The notes under the pieces: model-generated | What the model was told of the DNA's origin: nothing | The model's database searches: none | Seen by the model: the letters and a program-made list of their open reading frames with translations, nothing else | Translations under genes and position numbers: made by a program | In this document: positions 40,323 to 47,673 of the stretch, one piece after another | How the letters are laid out: each line of letters starts with the position of its first letter | Position numbering within the stretch: the first letter of the stretch is position 1 | DNA from: Dietzia alimentaria 72 | Lineage (GTDB): Bacteria > Actinomycetota > Actinomycetes > Mycobacteriales > Mycobacteriaceae | Direction of reading: 5' to 3' | Assembly (NCBI RefSeq): GCF_000226215.1 | Contig: NZ_AGFF01000014.1 | Location: 62,001 to 126,000 of the forward strand | Length of the DNA: 64,000 bases

Positions 40323-40530
40323 GCATCCGCACCCGCGCCTGTTCTGCCACACCCGGCACTTCCGCACCCGCGCCTACCAGCTCTCGATAGTTTCAAGCAG
40401 CTCCTGCCCGCGTTGTCCGCCCGCCCCGCATCCGCTACCCGCCATGCACTCGCGCGGCGACCGCGGCGGTGGCGGGAGTTCATCGCGGGTAGCGGGTGCG
40501 ATTTAGGTGTACAGGCGCGGGTGCAGATGC
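40323..40530. repeat. palindromic repeat family 2, copy 1 (with extra left-arm segment)
   Basis: The left end 40323-40342 and right end 40511-40530 are inverted repeats matching at 19 of 20 positions (core GCACCCGCGCCTGT). The interior block ATGCACTCGCGC..GGAGTTCATCG at 40444 matches copy 2 at 46138, and both lie exactly 67 bp before the right terminus. The left arm is ~74 bp longer than in copy 2 and holds further partial copies of the CACCCGCGCCT core. The 40261-40655 gap holds this element and a 48-bp tandem repeat, with no gene. Confidence 0.8.
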
Positions 40531-40560
40531 GCGGGAGCTGGGGAGGCGGACGTGTTCGGG

Positions 40561-40667
40561 CAGTCCCCGACTGGGCGTGTGCGCGGTGTCTGCCCTCGCC
40601 CGCTCGGTCAGTCCCCGACTGGGCGTGTGCGCGGTGTCTGCCCTCGCACGCTCGGTCAGTCCCCGAC
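40561..40667. repeat. 48-bp tandem repeat copying the 3' end of ppk2
   Basis: Units 40561-40608 and 40609-40656 differ at one base; a third partial unit (CAGTCCCCGAC) at 40657-40667 contains the ppk2 stop and its last codons. The repeat therefore duplicates the gene terminus and the adjacent downstream DNA twice. Confidence 0.9.
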
Positions 40668-41549
40668 GGCGTCCTTGCCGCGCCGGACGATCTTCGGATC
40701 CGGAGCAAACACGACCTGGGGATCCTTTTCCGGGTAGTCGTACTGGTTGAGGAAGTAACGCATCGCGTTGATGCGCGCCCGCTTTTTGTCGTTCGACTTG
40801 ATGGTGATCCACGGCGCGACGTCGGTGTCGGTACGCCGGAACATGGCCTCCTTGGCCTCGGTGTACTTGTCCCACTTGTCCAGCGACTCCAGGTCCATCG
40901 GCGACAGTTTCCACCGACGCACCGGGTCGAGCTGACGGATCGCAAACCGGGTCTTCTGCTCCTCGCGCGTGACGGAGAACCAGAACTTGGTGACCCCGAT
41001 CCCCGAGTCCACCAGCATCTTTTCGAACATGGGCGCCTGCTCCATGAACGTCTCGTACTGCGAGTCAGTGCAGAAACCCATCACCCGCTCCACGCCCGCC
41101 CGGTTGTACCAGGAGCGGTCGAATAGCACGAGCTCACCGTGGCTGGGAAGGTGGCTGACGTAGCGCTGGAAATACCACTGGTGCAGCTCCGTCTCCGTCG
41201 GCTTGATCAGTGCCACGACCCGGGCCTGGCGCACATTGATGTACTCGGTGAATCGCTTGATCGTCCCGCCCTTGCCGGCCGCGTCACGGCCCTCGAACAC
41301 GATCACCTGCCGGTGTCCGGTCTCGGCCTGCCACCGCTGGAATTTCAGCAGTTCGATCTGCAGGAGGTACTTCTCCACCTCGTACTGATTGCGGTCCATC
41401 CGCTCGTCGTACGGGTAGTTCTCGCGCCAGGTGTCCACCGCCCTGCCGTGGATGTCGATCAGGTCGGGGTCCTCGCCTTGGTCGTCGCGGACCGTGAACC
41501 CCTCGGCGCGTAACCGGTCGATGTAGTGCCGCAGCTGGAAGGTGGACAT
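40656..41549 (-). CDS. ppk2: polyphosphate kinase 2
   Basis: A 297-residue single-domain PPK2 that transfers phosphate between polyphosphate and nucleotides. It has IVFEGRDAAGKGGTIKRFTE (Walker A with the family EGRDAAGKGG), LFDRSWYNRAGVERVMGF (Walker B and lid), VTREEQKTRF and KLSPMDLESLDKWDKY. Length fits class I enzymes. It is the second gene of xthA-ppk2, with 3 bp between them. The stop codon and last residues are copied in a downstream tandem repeat. C. glutamicum carries ppk2 near groEL2/porA/porH, whereas here they lie 20 kb apart. Confidence 0.95.
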   Translation of the reverse strand: MSTFQLRHYIDRLRAEGFTVRDDQGEDPDLIDIHGRAVDTWRENYPYDERMDRNQYEVEKYLLQIELLKFQRWQAETGHRQVIVFEGRDAAGKGGTIKRFTEYINVRQARVVALIKPTETELHQWYFQRYVSHLPSHGELVLFDRSWYNRAGVERVMGFCTDSQYETFMEQAPMFEKMLVDSGIGVTKFWFSVTREEQKTRFAIRQLDPVRRWKLSPMDLESLDKWDKYTEAKEAMFRRTDTDVAPWITIKSNDKKRARINAMRYFLNQYDYPEKDPQVVFAPDPKIVRRGKDAVGD

Positions 41550-41552
41550 GAC

Positions 41553-42353
41553 TCAGCCGAGGTCGACGACGACGGGGGCATGGTCGGAGGCGCCCTTGCC
41601 CTTACGTTCCTCGCGGTCGATCGACGCTCCGGTCACGTGGGCGGCAAGAGCGGGGGAGTGCAGCTGGAAGTCGATGCGCATCCCCTTGCGCTTGGGAAAG
41701 CTCAGCCCGGTGTAGTCCCAGAAGGTATAGACGCCCGGGCCCGGCGTGTACTGACGGGTGACTTCGCGGAAGCCGGCGCCGTCGAACGCGGCGAACGCCT
41801 GCCGCTCGGGCTCGGAGACGTGGGTTTTGCCGTCGAAGACCTCCATGTCCCACACGTCTTCGTCGAGCGGGGCCACGTTGAAGTCGCCCACAAGAGCCAC
41901 CTGGGCGTCGGGGTCGGCGGCGAGCTCAGCGGAGGCGTGGTCACGCAGTCGGGCGAGCCATTCCAACTTGTAGGTGTAGTGCGGGTCTGCCAGCTCGCGG
42001 CCGTTGGGCACGTAGAGGCTGTAGACGCGGACGCCGTCGCAGACCGCGGAGATGGCCCGCGCTTCCGGATCCTGCGAGGCCTCGGGGTCCTTGTGGAAGC
42101 CGGGCATGCCATCGAATCCCAGCTGCACGTCCTCCAGGCCGACCCGCGAGGCCACGGCGACGCCGTTCCATTGGCTGAGCCCGTGGTGGGCAACCGTGTA
42201 GCCGATCTCCTCGAATGCCTCGTGCGGGAACTGCTCGTCCTTGCACTTGGTCTCCTGCATGGCCAGGACGTCCACATCGGAGCGTTCGAGCCACGCCACC
42301 ACCCGGTCACGACGAGCACGGATTGAGTTGACGTTCCAGGTGGCCAGGCGCAT
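41553..42353 (-). CDS. xthA: exodeoxyribonuclease III
   Basis: AP endonuclease and 3'-repair nuclease, 266 residues. It shows MRLATWNVNSIRARRDRVVA, DVLAMQETKCKDEQFP (catalytic Glu), VRVYSLYVPNG, VALVGDFNVAPLDEDVWD (Asp, Asn), FWDYTGLSFPKRKGMRIDF and the final ASDHAPVVVDL with catalytic Asp-His. ATG 42353 lies 7 nt after TAGACT, hence leaderless. It corresponds to Rv0427c and keeps its order with the following acetyltransferase and def genes. Confidence 0.95.
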   Translation of the reverse strand: MRLATWNVNSIRARRDRVVAWLERSDVDVLAMQETKCKDEQFPHEAFEEIGYTVAHHGLSQWNGVAVASRVGLEDVQLGFDGMPGFHKDPEASQDPEARAISAVCDGVRVYSLYVPNGRELADPHYTYKLEWLARLRDHASAELAADPDAQVALVGDFNVAPLDEDVWDMEVFDGKTHVSEPERQAFAAFDGAGFREVTRQYTPGPGVYTFWDYTGLSFPKRKGMRIDFQLHSPALAAHVTGASIDREERKGKGASDHAPVVVDLG

Positions 42354-42360
42354 GAACCGC

Positions 42361-42366
42361 AGTCTA
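42361..42366 (-). promoter_or_regulatory. -10 box TAGACT of leaderless xthA
   Basis: Read on the minus strand, TAGACT ends exactly 7 nt before the xthA ATG at 42353. No ribosome site intervenes. It lies between the acetyltransferase stop at 42397 and the xthA start. Confidence 0.6.
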
Positions 42367-42396
42367 TTACCCGTGCCCGCACCCCGCACGGAGCGA

Positions 42397-43494
42397 TCAG
42401 GTGGGGTCGACGACGACGAGGTGCCGCAGCGAATGGTGTGGCTGCAGTCCGAGCTTGGCCCAGAGGCCGCGGCCGGCGGTGTTGTCGGCAAAGACGTGCA
42501 GGTTCACCTCCTGCGCTCCCAAGCCGAGTCCCCATTCGGTGAGCGAGCCGGTGACGATCTCGGCCAGGCCACGCCGGCGGTGGCCGTCGGCGGTCTGCAC
42601 GCAGGACACGGCGATGCGGGGCGCGCCGTCCGGGCCGGCGGTCACGGCGCCACGGGCGATCGCGGCCAGTTCGCCCCCGTCGGAGAGACGGGCAAAGACG
42701 ACGTGGCCGCCGGGCCCGGGATCGCCTGCGGCCGCGTCGGCGGTGGCGAGCATCGCGGGTCGCACGCGGTCGGGGGCCAGGTCGGCGGTGGCGTGGTAGA
42801 GCGCCAGCCAGTCGTCGTCGGGCGACTCCGCCAATGTCACCGCGGGCCGCGAGTGCGCCGGGAACGCGGCATCCACCACGTCCAGCAACTCGCGGCTGTC
42901 GGCGGTGCACAATAGCAGGTCGCGGTCGGCCCGGATCCGTGCGGGATCCACGGGCACGCCGTCGAGCATCATCTGATCGGACTTGACCAGCCGGTCCACG
43001 TCCACCAGGCGCAGCGGCAGACCGCGGGCCGCATACCAGTCGCGCACCCCGTCCACGTCTCGGCAGTCGGCCCACGGCAGTACCGGCACCGCCGAGTCAC
43101 CGCGGTAGGACCAGTCGTCCCCGGCCCGGCAGAACCAGCCGTCGACAATCTCGAACTCCGTGCCCGGCCACGCCAGCGCGCTCGCGAACTCGCGGGCCCG
43201 GACATCGCGGGCCCGCACCGGCTTGGGCGGAAGAACCTTGAGCACGGCGATGTCGGCGTCCGGGATCCGCAACTCCTCGCCGGACTCGCGGCGCACGACG
43301 AGCTCCGGCTCGAGCGACACCACGTGACCGATCACGTCCGTGTACAGGTGCGAAGCCTGACCCGGCTCGAGATGCCGACGCACGACCACGCGTTCGCCCA
43401 CGGCCACCTCGCGGCCCGCGTTCCAGCGCGATCGGCCAGAGAGCCCACGGTCGGGCTGGGCCGGATCCGAAGAACCGTGGGGCTGCTCAACCAT
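42397..43494 (-). CDS. GNAT acetyltransferase with N-terminal extra domain (Rv0428c-like)
   Basis: A 365-residue protein. Residues ~235-365 form the GNAT fold: [41 protein letters not shown] (acetyl-CoA loop) and [20 protein letters not shown]. The first ~110 residues resemble a small beta-barrel regulatory domain ([20 protein letters not shown]), with a linker rich in Asp. It matches Rv0428c by position, next to def. I chose ATG 43494, which overlaps def by 8 bp; an ATG ten codons earlier would overlap 38 bp. The acetyl acceptor is unknown. Confidence 0.83.
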   Translation of the reverse strand: MVEQPHGSSDPAQPDRGLSGRSRWNAGREVAVGERVVVRRHLEPGQASHLYTDVIGHVVSLEPELVVRRESGEELRIPDADIAVLKVLPPKPVRARDVRAREFASALAWPGTEFEIVDGWFCRAGDDWSYRGDSAVPVLPWADCRDVDGVRDWYAARGLPLRLVDVDRLVKSDQMMLDGVPVDPARIRADRDLLLCTADSRELLDVVDAAFPAHSRPAVTLAESPDDDWLALYHATADLAPDRVRPAMLATADAAAGDPGPGGHVVFARLSDGGELAAIARGAVTAGPDGAPRIAVSCVQTADGHRRRGLAEIVTGSLTEWGLGLGAQEVNLHVFADNTAGRGLWAKLGLQPHHSLRHLVVVDPT

Positions 43495-44146
43495 GGAGGG
43501 GGCTGATCTCGTCGTCGTCATCATCGTCGCCGAACGGGTCGGGTTCCGTGGCCGGATCCCAGCTCAGGCCCGGCACGCCCCACCCCTCGTCGCGGATATG
43601 GCGCTTGGCGGCCTTCTTGTTCCGGCCGATCAGATGGTCTGTGTAGAGGAAGCCGTCCAGGTGGCCCACCTCGTGCTGGAGGCAGCGGGCGAACAGACCG
43701 TAGCCCTCCACGGACACGGGTTCACCGTGCTCGTTGGTGCCGGTGACGCGGGCCCACCAGGCGCGGCCGCGCGGGAAGTTGATGCCGGGAACGGAGAGGC
43801 AGCCCTCCATGTCCTCCTCGGGATCCGGCATCGTCTCCGGGATCTCGCTCGTCTCGAGCACGGGGTTGATCACGCATCCGCGACGCGTCACCCAGTCGCC
43901 GCGGGCCTCGACCTCCTCGCGGGACAGGCTGCCCCCGTCCTCGGTGTCCAGATCGGGGCAGTCGAAGACGAACAGTCGCTTGCTCACGCCGATTTGATTG
44001 GCGGCCAGGCCCACGCCGTGGGCGGCGTCCATCGTCTCGTACAGGTCCCGCACGAGCTCGGCGAGCTCTTCGGGGGACTCGGTGACGGGCTCTGTGGGGG
44101 CGTGGAGTGCGGGGTCGCCGAGGATGACGATGGGACGGATGGCCAT
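43487..44146 (-). CDS. def: peptide deformylase
   Basis: Def removes the N-formyl group from nascent proteins. The 219-residue protein has all three motifs: [24 protein letters not shown] (metal Cys) and [12 protein letters not shown] (HExxH metal site). A C-terminal acidic tail ([17 protein letters not shown]) is added. I chose ATG 44146, 8 nt after a TAGGAT box; the GTG two codons earlier is nearly on that box. It overlaps the acetyltransferase gene and diverges from the DUF3263 gene, as in Rv0429c-Rv0430. Confidence 0.96.
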   Translation of the reverse strand: MAIRPIVILGDPALHAPTEPVTESPEELAELVRDLYETMDAAHGVGLAANQIGVSKRLFVFDCPDLDTEDGGSLSREEVEARGDWVTRRGCVINPVLETSEIPETMPDPEEDMEGCLSVPGINFPRGRAWWARVTGTNEHGEPVSVEGYGLFARCLQHEVGHLDGFLYTDHLIGRNKKAAKRHIRDEGWGVPGLSWDPATEPDPFGDDDDDDEISPLHG

Positions 44147-44293
44147 GGCCACAGATCCTAATGCGGACCTGGCATCGTGTCGGATTCGTGTGGTTCACTA
44201 CGGGGGAATCACATTGGTGTGATCCGAAGATCTGACGTCATCACGGTGGCGGGTCACGGATTTTCGCACTCACCCGAATCAGGAGGCGCGCAC

Positions 44294-44626
44294 ATGGGTC
44301 GAACGGCCGCATCGGCACGCGTGGATCAGGTTCAGGGCGACCAGGACACAACTGAATTGCACGCCGCCGACCCCGTCCTGTCCGACCGGGACCAGGCGAT
44401 GCTCGAGTTCGAACGGCAGTGGTGGAAATTCGCCGGATCCAAGGAGGAGGCGATCCGGCAGAAGTTCGACATGACGGGCACCCGCTATTTCCAGATCCTC
44501 AACGATCTCATCGATCGCCCCGAGGCCCTGGCCGCGGACCCGCTCCTCGTCAAACGACTCCGCCGCATGCGCTCGAGCCGACAGAAGGCACGCGCGGCGC
44601 GCAACCTGGGAATGCGCCTCGACTGA
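44294..44626 (+). CDS. DUF3263 protein
   Basis: A 110-residue protein whose C-terminal ~80 residues match DUF3263: LSDRDQAMLEFERQWWKFAG, then EAIRQKFDMTGTRYFQILND, then PLLVKRLRRMRSSRQKARAA. The middle looks like a helix-turn-helix, so DNA binding is possible. AGGAGG precedes ATG 44294. It is the Rv0430 counterpart and lies 15 bp before a VirR-like gene, with which it is conserved across Mycobacteriales. Confidence 0.88.
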   Translation: MGRTAASARVDQVQGDQDTTELHAADPVLSDRDQAMLEFERQWWKFAGSKEEAIRQKFDMTGTRYFQILNDLIDRPEALAADPLLVKRLRRMRSSRQKARAARNLGMRLD

Positions 44627-44628
44627 CC

Positions 44629-44634
44629 TACACT
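44629..44634 (+). promoter_or_regulatory. -10 box TACACT of leaderless VirR-like gene
   Basis: TACACT ends exactly 7 nt before GTG 44642 and starts 2 bp after the previous stop, giving the VirR-like gene its own promoter inside a close gene pair. Confidence 0.6.
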
Positions 44635-44641
44635 CGGTCGC

Positions 44642-45388
44642 GTGAGCTCCCCCGAGAACCCGCAGAACGACGCCCCGCAGTACGACGCGGACCAGTACGA
44701 CACTGATCCGCGCGACGCCGATCCGTACGCGCCGGGCGACCCGGAAAACGAGCCCGGCGGCCCGCCCTACCGCGCCATCGCCATGGTGCTGTTGGCGGCG
44801 GTAGTGCTCGCTGTGGGCGTGGGGCTGGTCCAGCTGTTCGGGAGCGACGACGACGAGACTCCCACCGCTACCGACGAGACCACCTCGCAGGTCGAGCAGA
44901 GCGAGCAGAACGGGCAGGACGCCGCTGGTGAGGGCACTCCCGGCCAGGCAGGTCAGTCCGGGCAGGACGGCCAGCCCGACGCCTCCGCCCCCGGTACACC
45001 GGGCTCAAGCGACGGGCGGAACGGTCAGCCCGGGGACTCCGATGCTCCCGGCGAGCAGTCCACCGGCTCGAGCCCCGGCGATGTCGTCCCGGGCACCACC
45101 ACCGTGCCCGTGCAGATCTACAACAACAGCAATGTCACCGGATTGGCTGCCCGCACGGGTGAGTCGCTGCGTGAGAACGGCTTCGCCGTGGGCGATGTGG
45201 CCAACATGCCCTCCAACCGGGGCGTGGTGGCCGAATCGACCGCGTTCTACGGGACGGGCCCGGGTGAGCAACAGGCCGCCGAGGCCGTCGCGGCTCAGTT
45301 GGGGATCTCAGCCAAGCCGCGACCGGCGGATATGGCGGGGGATGCGCCCGGGGTGATCGTGATCGTCACCCAGGACCTCGACCGCTGA
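44642..45388 (+). CDS. VirR/LytR C-terminal-domain envelope protein
   Basis: A 248-residue membrane-anchored protein in the position of Rv0431 (VirR), which affects vesicle release and wall remodelling. It has an acidic N-terminus, one membrane span at ~45-66 (IAMVLLAAVVLAVGVGLVQL), a long Gln/Gly/Ser-rich linker (~70-150) and a LytR_C domain (~155-248): VPVQIYNNSNVTGLAARTGE, then GFAVGDVANMPSNRG, then STAFYGTGPGEQQAAEAVAA. It has no LCP catalytic domain. The linker may span the periplasm. Start GTG 44642 follows TACACT by 7 nt. Confidence 0.88.
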   Translation: MSSPENPQNDAPQYDADQYDTDPRDADPYAPGDPENEPGGPPYRAIAMVLLAAVVLAVGVGLVQLFGSDDDETPTATDETTSQVEQSEQNGQDAAGEGTPGQAGQSGQDGQPDASAPGTPGSSDGRNGQPGDSDAPGEQSTGSSPGDVVPGTTTVPVQIYNNSNVTGLAARTGESLRENGFAVGDVANMPSNRGVVAESTAFYGTGPGEQQAAEAVAAQLGISAKPRPADMAGDAPGVIVIVTQDLDR

Positions 45389-45478
45389 CCCCTGAGGATA
45401 TGATGAGCCCACGGATTCCGCCTCGCGGCGTTCGTGCACCGTAGCGACTTGCAGCTTCCCGAGATCGAAGGAGCCCCC

Positions 45479-45844
45479 ATGGCCCCGCGTCAGACCGCCC
45501 GCCGCCTCCTGGTCGCGGCTCCCGCACTCGCCCTCGCGCTCGCCGTGACCGCGTGCAGCCCGCCCAATGAGCAGCCGGCCGACCCCGATACGCCGTACAC
45601 GCTGCCCACGTACTCCGAAGAGGCTAAGCCCACCACCTCGTCGACCGCTCCCGAGGCCGCCGACGGTGCGAACGCTGGCGCCGAGGGTGCCGAGGGCTCC
45701 ATGGGTGAGGGTGCTACAGCTGAAGGCAGCGAGGGCGCCGCTGGCGAGAATGCGCCGTCCGGCATGGGCACCAACGGCGCGGCCACTGGCGCCGACCAGC
45801 AGGCGGGCCAGGGCATGAACGCTCCCGCGGCCCCGCCGGCGTAG
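45479..45844 (+). CDS. small Ala/Gly/Glu-rich lipoprotein
   Basis: A 121-residue predicted lipoprotein. A basic start (MAPRQTARRLLVAAP) and hydrophobic core end in the lipobox AVTAC at ~Cys23. The mature part has no fold signature; it is Ala/Gly/Glu/Thr-rich, with many GAEGAEGS-like elements, and is probably disordered. AAGGAG precedes the ATG. At this position M. tuberculosis has sodC, another lipoprotein, but nothing copper-zinc dismutase-like is seen. Function unknown. Confidence 0.72.
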   Translation: MAPRQTARRLLVAAPALALALAVTACSPPNEQPADPDTPYTLPTYSEEAKPTTSSTAPEAADGANAGAEGAEGSMGEGATAEGSEGAAGENAPSGMGTNGAATGADQQAGQGMNAPAAPPA

Positions 45845-45931
45845 CTCGACCACTGGTCGGTTCCCGCTGAAGCAATTGAACTTCCGTTCGGTGACCCACG
45901 GCCGCTGAACCCACATGAGCTCATCGCGCTC

Positions 45932-45964
45932 GAGCCCTGCCCCTGATGACGGGAGGCGGGGCTC
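45932..45964 (+). terminator. terminator hairpin after the lipoprotein gene
   Basis: GAGCCCTGCC at 45932-45941 pairs with GGCGGGGCTC at 45955-45964 (one G-U pair), loop 13 nt. A second short hairpin GGGCT-ATTTC-AGCCC follows at 45965-45979. Confidence 0.55.
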
Positions 45965-46090
45965 GGGCTATTTCAGCCCATCGCCGTCTGCTGCCCCTGC
46001 ACACGCCCCCGCCCCGCCCCTGCACACGCTCCGCCCGCCCGAGTTGCCCCCCACCGCCCGCCCGCGCACCCCGCCCGCGCACCCTGCGCG

Positions 46091-46224
46091 GCATCCGCTC
46101 CCGCGCCTGTACGCCGCCAACGCAGCCGCCACCCGCGATGCACTCGCGCACGCGCCGGCGCGGTGGCCGGAGTTCATCGACAGTCGCGCCTGTTTGCCGG
46201 TTGCGCAGGCGCGGGTGCAGATGC
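46091..46224. repeat. palindromic repeat family 2, copy 2
   Basis: Left end 46091-46110 and right end 46205-46224 are inverted repeats matching at 17 of 20 positions around the core CCCGCGCCTG. The interior ATGCACTCGCGC..GCGGTGGC.GGAGTTCATCG block matches copy 1 and lies the same 67 bp before the right end. The 45845-46318 gap holds this element, a terminator and GGCTGC-type short repeats; I see no gene there. Confidence 0.8.
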
Positions 46225-46318
46225 GCGATGGCGACTGTGGATCTAGCCGCAGATGCCCGATGCTGGCTGCGGCTGCGGCTGCGGCTGGGCGCGGGCTGCG
46301 TCTGGGGCGCAGGCCGGG

Positions 46319-46693
46319 TCAGTCGGTCCGACGACGACGGCGAGGGGACTCGCTGCTATTGAACTTCTCCAGCACGGGAGCCTCGTGAGTGATGGTGCCG
46401 TCCTCGACACTCTCCCGGTAGGCCACGTTGCCGACGCGGTTGGCGATCACGGGCGCTGTGCAGACGGCCACGATCGCGGCCAAGACGAGCATCCCCAGGT
46501 CGGTGTTCGGGTAGATCCGGATGCCGGCGCCGAACAGCACCAGCACCAGGCCGAGGACCTGTGGCTTGGCTGCCGGGTGCATGCGGCTCAGGGTGTCGCG
46601 GAAGCGGACGAGCCCGATAGCGCTCGCCAGGGTGAGCAGAGAACCGGCGAGGACGAACAGTGCGGAGATGATCTCCAGCAGGTCATCGTTCAT
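46319..46693 (-). CDS. mrpG: Mrp antiporter subunit G
   Basis: Small membrane subunit of the Mrp cation/proton antiporter, 124 residues with three spans near 5-27, 46-63 and 68-88. The signature VRFRDTLSRMHPAAKPQVLG matches MrpG/PhaG. A charged C-terminal tail ending RRRRR follows. It is the last gene of the mrp operon; its start overlaps the mrpF stop by one base (TGATG). Confidence 0.93.
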   Translation of the reverse strand: MNDDLLEIISALFVLAGSLLTLASAIGLVRFRDTLSRMHPAAKPQVLGLVLVLFGAGIRIYPNTDLGMLVLAAIVAVCTAPVIANRVGNVAYRESVEDGTITHEAPVLEKFNSSESPRRRRRTD

Positions 46694-46983
46694 CAGTTGG
46701 CCTCCTCGGGCTGTCCGGCGTTGTCACTGACACGGAACCGGGCCACCGATACCGACCCGAGGAACGCCACGAGTGCGAGCGCCACGAGTGCCGCGGATGC
46801 GGTGGTGTCCCTGGTCCAGGCGATGTAAACGCCGAGGCCGCCCTGCGCGATTGCGGCCAGCATGTCCAGCGAGATGAGTCGATCGAGCGTGTTGGGCCCG
46901 CCGACGAGACGAATCATGGCGGCAAACAATGCTGCGGTGAGCGCGATGACTGCCAGAGACCACAGAACGAGAGAGATGCTCAT
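46693..46983 (-). CDS. mrpF: Mrp antiporter subunit F
   Basis: A 96-residue membrane subunit with three spans. The segment AAMIRLVGGPNTLDRLISLDMLA matches MrpF/PhaF, in which the Asp is thought to take part in ion movement. It overlaps mrpE by 4 bp (ATGA) and mrpG by 1 bp. No unusual feature. Confidence 0.93.
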   Translation of the reverse strand: MSISLVLWSLAVIALTAALFAAMIRLVGGPNTLDRLISLDMLAAIAQGGLGVYIAWTRDTTASAALVALALVAFLGSVSVARFRVSDNAGQPEEAN

Positions 46984-47672
46984 CGGGGGGTCTCCTGTTC
47001 CGCCGCGCTGTCACTGTCCGCCGAGCCGCGGCCCGCGCTGTCACTGTCCGCCGAGCCGCGGTTCGCGGGGCGAGTGTCTGCCGGCCCGCGGTCTGCCGGC
47101 CCGCTGTCCGCCGGTGCGGTGTAGTGGTCCGGGTCTGGCCGCCAGTTCTCAGGACGCTCGAAGGCTCGCTGGTACAGCTTCTCCACATTTGCGGTCTGGC
47201 GGCGGAACGCCTCGATGGCCTCGTCGGAGCCGGCGTCGAGCACGTGGACGTACACATACCGCGCGACAGGATCAACGCGGACGACGATGCCGCCGGGCAT
47301 GAGGTTAAGCGAGTTGACGGCCAGTGCCAGCGTGAAGTCGGACTTCAGACGCATCGGAGCCCGGAGTACGGCCGGTTGCGGTGGAGCCTTGGGGCGGACG
47401 GACAGCCACGCCACGATCAACGACGAGCGGACGAGGTAATAGCCCACCATGATGACCAGCCACGCCGTCGAGACCGGGCGCATCAGTCCCTCGACGGGGA
47501 CGCGGGGCAGTGGCAGCACCAGCATCACGAAGGTGGCCACCAGCACTCCGGCGGTGATGGTGCCGACATTGAAGGAGCCCCAGAGCAGTACCCAGGCGAA
47601 CGCCAGCCACAGTGTCATGAAGACGCGGGAGGCGAACACCCGGAATTCCAGCCTCACCTTGCTGCGTGCCAC
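46980..47672 (-). CDS. mrpE: Mrp antiporter subunit E with repeat-bearing tail
   Basis: A 230-residue MrpE with N-terminal spans near 14-32, 35-56 and 68-90. The LAVNSLNLMPGGIVVRVDPV stretch, then YVYVHVLDAGSDEAIEAFRR, is typical of MrpE. The last ~50 residues are an extra hydrophilic tail with an exact 10-residue repeat (RGSADSDSAG) encoded by two 30-bp units. MrpE is peripheral to the ion path and needed for assembly. It starts 1 bp after the mrpD stop. Confidence 0.92.
   Translation of the reverse strand: MARSKVRLEFRVFASRVFMTLWLAFAWVLLWGSFNVGTITAGVLVATFVMLVLPLPRVPVEGLMRPVSTAWLVIMVGYYLVRSSLIVAWLSVRPKAPPQPAVLRAPMRLKSDFTLALAVNSLNLMPGGIVVRVDPVARYVYVHVLDAGSDEAIEAFRRQTANVEKLYQRAFERPENWRPDPDHYTAPADSGPADRGPADTRPANRGSADSDSAGRGSADSDSAAEQETPR
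47004..47063. repeat. two 30-bp tandem repeats in the mrpE 3' end
   Basis: Units 47004-47033 and 47034-47063 match at 28 of 30 bases and encode a duplicated RGSADSDSAG segment in frame. Confidence 0.9.
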
Positions 47673-47673
47673 G

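Noticed and set aside
39151-40667. CRISPR array
   Set aside because: Repeats are direct, contiguous and without spacers; no cas genes.
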